DNA of 64,000 bases from contig NZ_CP033043.1 in NCBI RefSeq assembly GCF_003667825.1, forward strand, positions 1 through 64,000, written 5' to 3'. Below are positions 32,953-40,452 of the stretch, piece after piece; the first letter of the stretch is position 1, and every line of letters begins with the position of its first letter. Under the pieces are notes generated by a model. It did not search any database and was not told the DNA's origin. It saw only the letters and a program-made list of their open reading frames with translations. A program made the position numbers and the translations under genes. This DNA comes from Metabacillus litoralis. GTDB taxonomy: Bacteria > Bacillota > Bacilli > Bacillales > Bacillaceae.

Positions 32953-33810
32953 ATGAAAATCGCGATTTTTAACGAGAATTTACTTGGAATTATTCAAGGA
33001 AATAAAATCATTGATGTATCAAATGCAGTGGAATGGAAGCCGTCTAACCCAGGTGAATCCTTTCAACGCCTTATTGAAAACTATGGTGTGTTGAAAGGAA
33101 GAATAGAGGATGCCTTGGCAACGAGTACATCATATCCTTTATCTAGTGTAAAGCTTCATTCACCTGTACCATCCACAAAGAAAATTTGGGCTGCACCGGT
33201 TAATTATAAAAACCATCAAATTGAAATGAACAAAATGTTTAACAATGCCCCGAGAACGATTGAAGATTTGGCATTATTTCTAAAGTCTCCTGAATCACTT
33301 TCGGGACCGAACGACCCGATTATTCTACCTTTTAAAGACCGTCGAACAGATCATGAAGCAGAGCTTGGCTATATTGTTGGTAAAAAAGCAAAAAACGTAA
33401 AAGCAGAAGATGCAAAAAACTATATTTTCGGATATTTTGCTCTGTTAGATATATCAATTAGAGGAAATGAAGAAAGAACATGGAGAAAGTCGTTTGATAC
33501 GTTTACACCAATTGGTCCATGGATTGTCACTGCCGATGAAATTGAAGATCCTAATGATTTAAAAATGACTTTGTGGGTAAATGATGAAATACGTCAGGAT
33601 GGAAGTACAAAGCATTTGATTTATGATTGCTATAAGTGTTTTGAGGTGGCTTGTAATAATATGACTCTAAATGCTGGAGATATTATTGCAACAGGTACTC
33701 CAGAAGGCGTTGGTCCAATTGAGCATGGTGATAAGGTAAAGATTGAAATTGAACAAATTGGTGGATTTGAGGTCGATGTTTGCCACGCAGTTGAAAAAAT
33801 AGAATGCTAG
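32953..33810 (+). CDS. Fumarylacetoacetase (FAH)-family hydrolase, copy 1
   Basis: The 285-aa metal-dependent C-C hydrolase fits fumarylpyruvate hydrolase, giving fumarate and pyruvate. The metal site is DHEAELGYIVG (133-143, Glu135 and Glu137), with TGTPEGVGP and GDKVKIEIEQIG at the end. It is co-transcribed with dioxygenase 1. No isomerase gene is in this operon, so it might accept maleylpyruvate directly or rely on the DinB-fold protein encoded at 38673 (inference). AAGGAGG precedes the ATG. Confidence 0.88.
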   Translation: MKIAIFNENLLGIIQGNKIIDVSNAVEWKPSNPGESFQRLIENYGVLKGRIEDALATSTSYPLSSVKLHSPVPSTKKIWAAPVNYKNHQIEMNKMFNNAPRTIEDLALFLKSPESLSGPNDPIILPFKDRRTDHEAELGYIVGKKAKNVKAEDAKNYIFGYFALLDISIRGNEERTWRKSFDTFTPIGPWIVTADEIEDPNDLKMTLWVNDEIRQDGSTKHLIYDCYKCFEVACNNMTLNAGDIIATGTPEGVGPIEHGDKVKIEIEQIGGFEVDVCHAVEKIEC

Positions 33811-33817
33811 CTTTGAG

Positions 33818-33856
33818 GGCTCATGGTAGAAAGATCTTCTACTATGAGTCTTTTTG
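33818..33856 (+). terminator. Terminator of the ligase-to-FAH1 operon
   Basis: GGCTCATGGTAGAA pairs with TTCTACTATGAGTC (wobbles), followed by TTTTT. Confidence 0.85.
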
Positions 33857-33922
33857 TATGGATACTAATAAAGTGATTTTGTTAGGGAATTTTAATAGAT
33901 TTTTTTAAAAATAACTATTTTC

Positions 33923-33977
33923 TTGTTCCGTATAGAAGAACAATAGGATAAGAAAAATCGTTTCCATTTCTTATAAT
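33923..33977 (+). promoter_or_regulatory. Regulon-B operator and promoter of the monooxygenase operon
   Basis: The operator TTGTTC-N9-GAACAA (33923-33943) is embedded in GTTCCGTATAGAAGAAC-AATAG. The minus-10 TATAAT is at 33972, 49 nt from the operator's left edge, with no good minus-35. The same element at the same spacing precedes FAH copy 2 (37628). An IclR-family activator site abutting minus-35 is the likely reading. Confidence 0.75.
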
Positions 33978-34018
33978 TTAGACAAGAAGAAAACAATTTA
34001 ACTAAAGGGGAGAAGGAA

Positions 34019-35248
34019 ATGTCGAATCGAAAGAAATGTGATGTGATCGTTGTTGGTGCTGGTCCGGTTGGACTTGTGGCTGGCCTTGCTTTACAAAAAA
34101 AGGGGATTTCTTCAGTTGTTATAGAAGCAGAGCCATATGGACGTGAACGCCCTGGGAGTCGTGCCATTTATTTGCATAGTGCCACGTTAAAGCTTTTAGA
34201 AGAAACAGCAAAAGGACTTGGTTTTACTCTAGCAAGAAACGGAATTATATGGCCAGTAAAAAGAACTTTGTACAAAGGTAAAGAAGTGTATGTACGTAAT
34301 TATGGAGTAACAAATAACAAGGATCCTCATAAACTACCGCATTTTACAGCACTTCATCAAGATGAAATTGAAAAACATATTTATGAAGAATGCTTGGAAG
34401 CTGGTGTGGAGTTTTCCTGGAATTCACCAGTAGATACATTGGAAATTGGGAAAGATCGTGTGATTTTAACGACGAAATCTGGTGAAGAATGGGAAGCTAA
34501 ATACATTATTGGTAGTGATGGGGCTCGTTCTGTAGTTCGGGAACAAGCGGGCTTAAAGTTTGAGGGTCCGAGAACAAATGATACTTTCCTTGTCGTCGAT
34601 GTTAAAGAAGACGCGGAGAATCCGCTTCCTCTTGAGAGAACATTCCATTATCAACACCCTGCAATGGGAGGACGTAATGTGATGTTTGTTCCTTTTAAAG
34701 GTGGTTGGCGTGTCGACCTTCAATTACTAGAAAACGATAATCCAGATGAGTTTTCAAATATTGAAGGAGTGAAAAAGTGGCTACCCAACGTAATGGATTC
34801 AAAATACGCGGAAAGAATTACATGGGTATCAACATATCGTTTTCATCAGGTTGTTGCTAATTCGTTTACAGACGAAGGACATAGAGTTCTTCTTGCGGGG
34901 GAAGCAGCTCATTTGTTCGCTCCATTTGGTGCTCGCGGTCTAAACTCTGGAGTTCCTGATGCACTGTTAGCTGTTCGTGGAATCGAAAAAGCGCTAAAAG
35001 CTAATTCAGAAGAAGAGCGAACAGAAGCCATTGAGGCGGTGGCAAATGAACGTAGAATTGCAGCGTTGTGGAACCGTGACGGCTCAAGCACAGCTCTACA
35101 TCATTTACAAGGAAATGCCCTCGATATGAATATGAAGCGTGAATTGGCGGCATCTCTTGTATCCATTATTCCTAGATTGGGACGTTGGTTAGATGAAGGT
35201 CCTTATGGCCCTAAATTTGGACCACCTGAATTAACAACAAAATATTAA
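34019..35248 (+). CDS. FAD-dependent aromatic monooxygenase (class A)
   Basis: The 409-aa single-component flavoprotein hydroxylase has the Rossmann motif GAGPVG (13-18), the DG motif GSDGARSVVR (about 167-176) and LLAGEAAHLFAPFGARGLN near 292-310. The last has Glu295 where most members have the Asp of the GD motif. It would hydroxylate a hydroxybenzoate, or its CoA ester, to the gentisate level: 3-hydroxybenzoate 6-hydroxylase, salicylyl-CoA 5-hydroxylase and 4-hydroxybenzoyl-CoA hydroxylation with carboxyl migration are all candidates. GGGGAGAAGG precedes the ATG. It is followed by a 182-aa unknown gene. Confidence 0.88.
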   Translation: MSNRKKCDVIVVGAGPVGLVAGLALQKKGISSVVIEAEPYGRERPGSRAIYLHSATLKLLEETAKGLGFTLARNGIIWPVKRTLYKGKEVYVRNYGVTNNKDPHKLPHFTALHQDEIEKHIYEECLEAGVEFSWNSPVDTLEIGKDRVILTTKSGEEWEAKYIIGSDGARSVVREQAGLKFEGPRTNDTFLVVDVKEDAENPLPLERTFHYQHPAMGGRNVMFVPFKGGWRVDLQLLENDNPDEFSNIEGVKKWLPNVMDSKYAERITWVSTYRFHQVVANSFTDEGHRVLLAGEAAHLFAPFGARGLNSGVPDALLAVRGIEKALKANSEEERTEAIEAVANERRIAALWNRDGSSTALHHLQGNALDMNMKRELAASLVSIIPRLGRWLDEGPYGPKFGPPELTTKY

Positions 35249-35278
35249 GAGTATCCAATTGAAGGGAGGAGAAGATAC

Positions 35279-35827
35279 ATGGCTGAAATCATAAATGTTG
35301 CAGGTGTTGATTCGCAGGCAACCATTGATACAATGATCAAGAGATTACAACATATTAAATGGGGGGAGAAGGCTGGGCAGCAAAACCTAGAGGCAGAGGA
35401 AAAAGTCATCGAATTTATGGATTATCTTGATGTTAATTCTTATGAAATAAAGTGGTTATCAATAGATGAGGTTCCAGAAACAATAGGACGCCTTACTTTT
35501 GAAGGAAGTGAAATGTGGGAAGCTTTAAAAGGAATTCCCGATGAGTTAAGCAACAAAATTAAGCAAGCTGGACACGAGAAGTACCTTTTGGAAATAGGTG
35601 ATCTAGTGCCAGAACTCATTTTTCATGGCGCTTACTCACATCTGTTTCAGCAATTTGAAGAAAAGAAAACGATCGAACATCTAGTAGGCTTAGCTATGTA
35701 TGTGAGCGTGATGGCATGCACAGCAGAGCTAGCAGGAGAAGAAAACATTTTTTTACCAATTGTTGAACTAATAGAGGCTGGGCACCTTCCGATTGGACCA
35801 GAGGGAAATACGTTTTACCTACTATAA
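35279..35827 (+). CDS. Unknown 182-aa protein paired with the monooxygenase
   Basis: I do not recognise this protein. It is acidic and mostly helical by eye, with no signal peptide or membrane segment. Features are WGEKAGQQN near 28-36, a central helical stretch with two Trp, FHGAYSHLF near 115, and the C-terminal EAGHLPIGPEGNTFYLL. It begins 30 nt after the monooxygenase stop behind GGGAGGAG and ends at a terminator, so it is probably a dedicated partner, accessory or enzyme of that step (inference). Confidence 0.75.
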   Translation: MAEIINVAGVDSQATIDTMIKRLQHIKWGEKAGQQNLEAEEKVIEFMDYLDVNSYEIKWLSIDEVPETIGRLTFEGSEMWEALKGIPDELSNKIKQAGHEKYLLEIGDLVPELIFHGAYSHLFQQFEEKKTIEHLVGLAMYVSVMACTAELAGEENIFLPIVELIEAGHLPIGPEGNTFYLL

Positions 35828-35842
35828 ATACTAGTAAAGCTA

Positions 35843-35878
35843 ATAACCATCCAGTGATAAACAGCTGGATGGTTTATT
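35843..35878. terminator. Bidirectional terminator
   Basis: ATAACCATCCAG pairs with CTGGATGGTTTAT; it separates the monooxygenase operon from the convergent IclR gene and overlaps the latter's stop codon. Confidence 0.85.
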
Positions 35879-36650
35879 TAAAGTAACCCAGCATTTCAGA
35901 AATCTGACTTCCTGCTGCTTTTATTTTATCAATGAATAGAGGATATTTATCCTCCGTAATACGAGACATTGAGCTAATGATTGAAACAGAAGCTACTACG
36001 TTTTCTGTATGATCATAAATAGGGGCAGCAATTCCAACAAAGCCTTTGTAAAAGTGGTTTGGTGTAATGGCATAGCCTTTTTTTCTAATTTTACTCATTT
36101 CCTCTCTTATTTCCCTTGGATCTGTTAGCGTGAACTCAGTGTAAGGGTAAAGAGTATTATTTAAGAAGCTGTTTATTATCTTTTGTTTTTGAAATGCCAT
36201 AATAGCTAACCCTTCACTTGTACAATGAATAGGATTTTTCCTTCCCATATATGTTAAAAGTCTTTCAGGCTGATCACATTCTTTTCGAAACAAATAAACA
36301 ACTTCATTATCTTCGAGAAGACATATATGAGCGGTTTCCCCTAACTCATCTACAAGATTGTCTACTATAGGTTGTGCCTCAAGATAGAGATCTCTATGAC
36401 TAAACACAACACCACCTAATGTAAGAAGTGATAGTCCTAAACGATAATGATTTGTTTTTGGATTTTTAGATAAAAAACCCTCATAAACCAGCTCCGAAAT
36501 TAATCGATGTGCAGTGCTTTTTGGTAAATCAATGAGACTTGCAATCTCGGTTACACTTAATTCTTCCTGTCCCTTTTTGAACAAGCGTAATATTCTCATT
36601 GCATTTTTAACTGATGATAAGATGGCTTTTACAGGGGTATCCTTATTCAT
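35874..36650 (-). CDS. IclR-family regulator 1
   Basis: The 258-aa protein has an N-terminal winged helix (SVTEIASLIDLPKSTAHRLISEL, near 30-55) and an IclR effector domain (about 85-255) with HCTSEGLAIMAF and GFVGIAAPIYD. IclR proteins such as PcaR and PobR control aromatic catabolism. The ATG at 36650 is chosen (GGAG 5 nt upstream); a GTG at 36662 is too close to the binding site. It is divergent from a second IclR gene and convergent with the monooxygenase operon. It is a candidate activator for the GTTC-N9-GAAC elements. Confidence 0.9.
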   Translation of the reverse strand: MNKDTPVKAILSSVKNAMRILRLFKKGQEELSVTEIASLIDLPKSTAHRLISELVYEGFLSKNPKTNHYRLGLSLLTLGGVVFSHRDLYLEAQPIVDNLVDELGETAHICLLEDNEVVYLFRKECDQPERLLTYMGRKNPIHCTSEGLAIMAFQKQKIINSFLNNTLYPYTEFTLTDPREIREEMSKIRKKGYAITPNHFYKGFVGIAAPIYDHTENVVASVSIISSMSRITEDKYPLFIDKIKAAGSQISEMLGYFK

Positions 36651-36800
36651 TAAGCTCCACACCTTTTACAAGAATATCTTTCTTTTATTATACAAAAAAA
36701 GAGTGAGTTTCCTCTATTTAACAAAGGAAATGTTATGCTTTTTAGTGAATTGATAGAGAAGAATAAAAATGTAAGAGTCTAAAAGAGTGGAGTGAGTGTA

Positions 36801-37592
36801 TTGAAGGAGAAAAGAGACTCATCTCTAGCAAATGCTTTGAGTATTTTAAAAGGCTTTACAATGGACCATCCTGAACAAGGTGTAACAGATGTTGCCAAAA
36901 GTTTAGGGTTAAGCAAAAGTACCGTTCACAGACTTCTTGCCTCTATGGCAAGTGAAGGCTTTGTTTATAAAGATCCTCGTTCAAATCGTTATAGCTTAGG
37001 AACATCTGTCTTAACCTTAACAAATCTTGTGAGTTCACAGTTACCGATTTTAAATGAATCAGTTCCTGTTTTAAATATGCTAACGGAAAGAACAGGTGAA
37101 TCCTCACATCTTGGGATTCTTGAAGATCATCATATGATTTACCTTCAAAAGGTTGAGTGTGATAACCCAACATCACTGTTTACACATATCGGGAAAAGAC
37201 ATCCAATTCATGCAACAAGTATTGGTCAAGTTATACTGGCTTTTCAGGAGCATGAAGTAAGGGGACAACTTTTGCCCGATAAGTTGGAAGGTTATACAAA
37301 CAACACAATAACTTCCCATGAAAGTTTATACGAAAAGTTAAATCTTATTAAAGCAGAAAAACATGCTGTTTGTGTCGAAGAATTACAAGAACATGTGATG
37401 GCAATTGCAGCACCAATCTTTAATGAGAAGGGGAAAGTGTTAGCAGCCATTAATATTGTCGGGCCGGCAAATCGGATGAAAAGTAAGTTAAAAAGTCATA
37501 GATTAATTGAGGAAGTTATACGTTCGGGAGAGAAAATGACTGAATTAGTAAGGCTACGAAAGAGTAAAGAGAATAATCGTTACAAAGGCTGA
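36801..37592 (+). CDS. IclR-family regulator 2
   Basis: The 263-aa protein has the winged helix (GVTDVAKSLGLSKSTVHRLLASM) and an effector domain with HATSIGQVILAF and VMAIAAPIFNEKG. It is clearly related to the neighbouring IclR gene, suggesting duplication with two ligands or two targets. The TTG at 36801 lies 8 nt after GGAG; the GTG at 36792 overlaps that site and is rejected. The 150-nt gap shared with IclR 1 contains TTTCC...GGAAA near 36708-36730, a possible autoregulatory site. Confidence 0.9.
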   Translation: MKEKRDSSLANALSILKGFTMDHPEQGVTDVAKSLGLSKSTVHRLLASMASEGFVYKDPRSNRYSLGTSVLTLTNLVSSQLPILNESVPVLNMLTERTGESSHLGILEDHHMIYLQKVECDNPTSLFTHIGKRHPIHATSIGQVILAFQEHEVRGQLLPDKLEGYTNNTITSHESLYEKLNLIKAEKHAVCVEELQEHVMAIAAPIFNEKGKVLAAINIVGPANRMKSKLKSHRLIEEVIRSGEKMTELVRLRKSKENNRYKG

Positions 37593-37613
37593 GATTGAAT
37601 CTCAGCTTATTTT
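37586..37613 (+). terminator. Terminator of IclR 2
   Basis: GCTGAGAT-TGA-ATCTCAGC followed by TTATTTTAATTTT; it overlaps the end of the coding region. Confidence 0.7.
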
Positions 37614-37627
37614 AATTTTCTATATAA

Positions 37628-37682
37628 ATGTTCCATATAGAAGAACGATAGAATGTGAGCTTAATCTTCATCTCGATATAAT
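37628..37682 (+). promoter_or_regulatory. Regulon-B operator and promoter of the FAH2-DinB-dioxygenase 2 operon
   Basis: GTTCCATATAGAAGAAC-GATAG matches the element at 33923 at 22 of 26 positions. The minus-10 TATAAT starts at 37677, again 49 nt from the aligned left edge. Confidence 0.75.
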
Positions 37683-37725
37683 ATGAGCAAGATCATAACA
37701 ATTTTTCGATTTGGAGGGAATGAAG

Positions 37726-38676
37726 TTGAAACTAGTATCGTTTACGAAAGATGGGATCACCCGAATTGGAGCAATAGAGAATGAAAACGTGATTGATTTA
37801 AACGCAGCTTATTGTTCCTTACTTGAGTCAGAAGGAAAGCTACGTGCGGAAAAAATTGCTGAAGCTTTTGTTCCAGGAGAAATGATGGAATTTCTACAAG
37901 GTGGGTCTGAGAGCATTGAGGAAGCAAAAAAGGCAATTGCTTATGCGATAAGTAATGCTGAAGTAAAGGGGCGTAAGCTTGTATTTGCCATTTCAGATGT
38001 GAAAATAGAGGCACCTGTTCCTGCTCCTGGCAAAATGATTTGCGTTGGTCATAATTATCGTGAGCATATTTTAGAAATGAAGCGTGAATTGCCTCCACAT
38101 CCAGTTGTTTTTGCTAAATTTGCCAATACAGTTGTTGGACCGCAGGATGATATTCCATTTCATCCAATTTCAGAGCAGCTGGACTATGAAGCTGAATTTG
38201 CTTTTGTGATTGGACAACGTGCACGCAATGTTTCACAAGATGAGGCTCTTAAATATGTGGCGGGATATACGATTGTGAATGATGTTACGTATCGTGATTT
38301 ACAACGTCGAACATTACAGTGGCTCCAAGGCAAGGCAGTAGATGGAAGCGCTCCAATGGGTCCTTGGTTAGTTACAGCAGATGAACTAACAAATCCATCT
38401 GGATTAGATATCGTTTTAACGGTGAATGGAGAAGAGCGTCAACGTTCTAATACTGCGAATCTTGTTTTCTCGGTTCCTTATCTTGTTGAATTTTTATCGA
38501 ATATTATGACGCTTGAGCCAGGCGATATTATTCTGACTGGCACACCAGGAGGAGTAGGGGTCGCAAGGGATCCACAAGTGTTTTTAAAAGATGGCGATGT
38601 GGTTCGAATTGAGGTCGAGCAGGTGGGAGTTCTTGAAAATAAAGTGAAACAAACAGCGGAGGTGCCAGTATCATGA
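37726..38676 (+). CDS. Fumarylacetoacetase-family hydrolase, copy 2
   Basis: The 316-aa FAH-fold hydrolase has an N-terminal domain of about 100 residues and the catalytic domain with LDYEAEFAFVIG (Glu155, Glu157), DVTYRDLQRR, and TGTPGGVGVARDP. That form is seen in fumarylpyruvate, acylpyruvate and 2-hydroxyhepta-2,4-diene-1,7-dioate hydrolase relatives. It is only distantly similar to copy 1. The TTG at 37726 is preferred: GGAGGG ends 7 nt upstream, while the ATG at 37720 is 1 nt from it. Its last four bases overlap the DinB gene (ATGA). Confidence 0.88.
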   Translation: MKLVSFTKDGITRIGAIENENVIDLNAAYCSLLESEGKLRAEKIAEAFVPGEMMEFLQGGSESIEEAKKAIAYAISNAEVKGRKLVFAISDVKIEAPVPAPGKMICVGHNYREHILEMKRELPPHPVVFAKFANTVVGPQDDIPFHPISEQLDYEAEFAFVIGQRARNVSQDEALKYVAGYTIVNDVTYRDLQRRTLQWLQGKAVDGSAPMGPWLVTADELTNPSGLDIVLTVNGEERQRSNTANLVFSVPYLVEFLSNIMTLEPGDIILTGTPGGVGVARDPQVFLKDGDVVRIEVEQVGVLENKVKQTAEVPVS

Positions 38677-39173
38677 CCAAAACATTACAAACGAGCGCGA
38701 TTGAATCTGTTCAATTATCAATTCAAAGCATCATTGGAGTAGTAAAGAACCTTTCAGAGAAGGAAATTAGATGGAATCCATCAGCGGAAGAATGGTCTAT
38801 TATGCAAATTATTACTCATGTTGCTGAAGCCATTCCTTATTGGGTGAGGGAGATTCAACAGATAAAAGAGCATCCTGAGAAAGCTTGGGGTCGAGGCTTA
38901 ACGGATGAAACAAGATTGAAAACAGTGTCGGTGGAAAATGTAAACAGTCTGCAGATTTCGGATGTACTAGACCAACTTGCCTCCATTCCAGTTTATGTTG
39001 AAGAAACGCTGCGAGCCCTTTCAAGTAAGGATTTAGAAATCATTGCTCCAAGCCGTAACCCACGCTTTGATGGAAAATCAGTTGAGTTTATCGTGAACCA
39101 TTTAATCGTGGAGCATGTTGAAAAGCACGAACATCAAATTCAACGCAATTTATCAAAGTATAGTCAGGAATAG
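38673..39173 (+). CDS. DinB-superfamily protein, candidate thiol-dependent maleylpyruvate isomerase
   Basis: The 166-aa four-helix-bundle protein belongs to the DinB/YfiT metal-binding superfamily. The likely metal ligands are His49 (ITHVAE) and His143, His148 and His152 (VNHLIVEHVEKHEH). The superfamily includes mycothiol-dependent maleylpyruvate isomerases and bacillithiol S-transferases. Its position between FAH copy 2 (4-nt overlap) and dioxygenase 2 (11-nt gap) makes it the best candidate for the isomerase step of the gentisate pathway, probably using bacillithiol (inference). Confidence 0.82.
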   Translation: MTKTLQTSAIESVQLSIQSIIGVVKNLSEKEIRWNPSAEEWSIMQIITHVAEAIPYWVREIQQIKEHPEKAWGRGLTDETRLKTVSVENVNSLQISDVLDQLASIPVYVEETLRALSSKDLEIIAPSRNPRFDGKSVEFIVNHLIVEHVEKHEHQIQRNLSKYSQE

Positions 39174-39184
39174 GGGGAGAAGAT

Positions 39185-40297
39185 ATGGCTGAAAAGAATG
39201 AATTTTTTAACAGTACGATTGTTCAGGATTTTAATAGAGACATAGAGCAATACCATTTAGGACCCTTATGGAATGCAATTCCGGATTTAATGAAGCATAC
39301 CCCTGAACCACATGCACAGGCATACTTATGGAAAAGTGAATTGTTAATGAAAAAGCTACAGGAAGCTACACAAATTTTCACTCCAGATCGTGGGGGAGAA
39401 AGAAGAGCGATTTATTTACAAAACCCAGGTCTTAATTACAGAAAGCCATGGGGTTGGGCATCGACGACTCAAACACTATACGCTGCCGTTCAATTAATAC
39501 AGCCTGGTGAAACTGCACCATCTCATCGACATGTGCAAAATGCGCTTCGTTTTGTTATGGAAGGTGAAGGAGCATACTCCATTGTCCAAGGTGAAAGAAT
39601 CTTCATGGAAAGAGGAGATTTCTTAACAACACCAAACGGTCTATGGCACGGTCATGGACATGAAGGTGATAAACCAATGATTTGGATGGACTGTCTTGAT
39701 ATACCAACAATCTACTATCTTGGCGGAACATTCTTTGAACCATATCCAGATCGGATTGAGCAGCCTAGTCTTCCAGATAACTATAGTTCACAGCGTTATG
39801 AAGGAGGAATGGTTCGTCCAATTTCGGACCGGCATTCGAAAAAAGCCCCTCTAGGTTCCTATAAATGGCAAGGAACAGAGACAGCAATCAACGGCTTAAG
39901 CCGATTTGAGCCAGATCCATATGATGGCTATGCAATTGAGTATATGAATCCTTCAAATGGTGACACAGCATGTCCTACTATTGCCGCTTGGATGCAGAAG
40001 CTTCCCGCTGGATTTAGAGGAAAAGCACACCGCCATACACATGCTTCTATCTATCACGTGCATGAAGGAGAAGGGTATACAATTATTAATGGCGTTCGAT
40101 TTGATTGGTCAAAAGGAGATTTCTTTGTTGTACCAAACTGGGCGTTACACGAGCACGTTGCTTCAAGTGATAGTTATTTATTCTCAACAAATGATTTGCC
40201 AATCTTAGAGAAATTCGGGTTGGAGCGTAAACAAGAGTATGATAAGAATAATGGATATCAGACGATAACTGGTGAATTCACTCCAGTTCTAGGGTAA
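39185..40297 (+). CDS. Gentisate 1,2-dioxygenase-type bicupin, copy 2
   Basis: The 370-aa bicupin has SHRHVQNALRFVMEGEG (His114, His116), LWHGHGHEG (His155) and, in cupin 2, AHRHTHASIYHVHEG and WALHEHV. It matches the gentisate dioxygenase pattern (GWASTTQTLYAAVQL) more closely than copy 1. It ends the operon FAH2-DinB-dioxygenase 2, which forms a complete gentisate-to-fumarate-plus-pyruvate module. GGGGGAG precedes the ATG. Two divergent copies in one island suggest two ring substrates. Confidence 0.9.
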   Translation: MAEKNEFFNSTIVQDFNRDIEQYHLGPLWNAIPDLMKHTPEPHAQAYLWKSELLMKKLQEATQIFTPDRGGERRAIYLQNPGLNYRKPWGWASTTQTLYAAVQLIQPGETAPSHRHVQNALRFVMEGEGAYSIVQGERIFMERGDFLTTPNGLWHGHGHEGDKPMIWMDCLDIPTIYYLGGTFFEPYPDRIEQPSLPDNYSSQRYEGGMVRPISDRHSKKAPLGSYKWQGTETAINGLSRFEPDPYDGYAIEYMNPSNGDTACPTIAAWMQKLPAGFRGKAHRHTHASIYHVHEGEGYTIINGVRFDWSKGDFFVVPNWALHEHVASSDSYLFSTNDLPILEKFGLERKQEYDKNNGYQTITGEFTPVLG

Positions 40298-40328
40298 TTT
40301 AATATTGCTGGAATTTAGAAAATTTGTG

Positions 40329-40359
40329 AGGCTTACAATAAAAATGTAAGCCTTTTATT
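40329..40359 (+). terminator. Terminator of the dioxygenase 2 operon
   Basis: AGGCTTACA-N7-TGTAAGCCT followed by TTTATT. Confidence 0.85.
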
Positions 40360-40452
40360 CATTTATAGACTTAAACAAATTAAAGGGTATTTAAACATTA
40401 AATAGAATTCATATGTAAATATAAGATTACTAACTGAAAGGTGATTGATAGA

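Noticed and set aside
31815..40297. Island as a recent mobile acquisition
   Set aside because: No integrase, transposase, tRNA or attachment repeats were seen at its borders, and base composition looks like the neighbours by eye.
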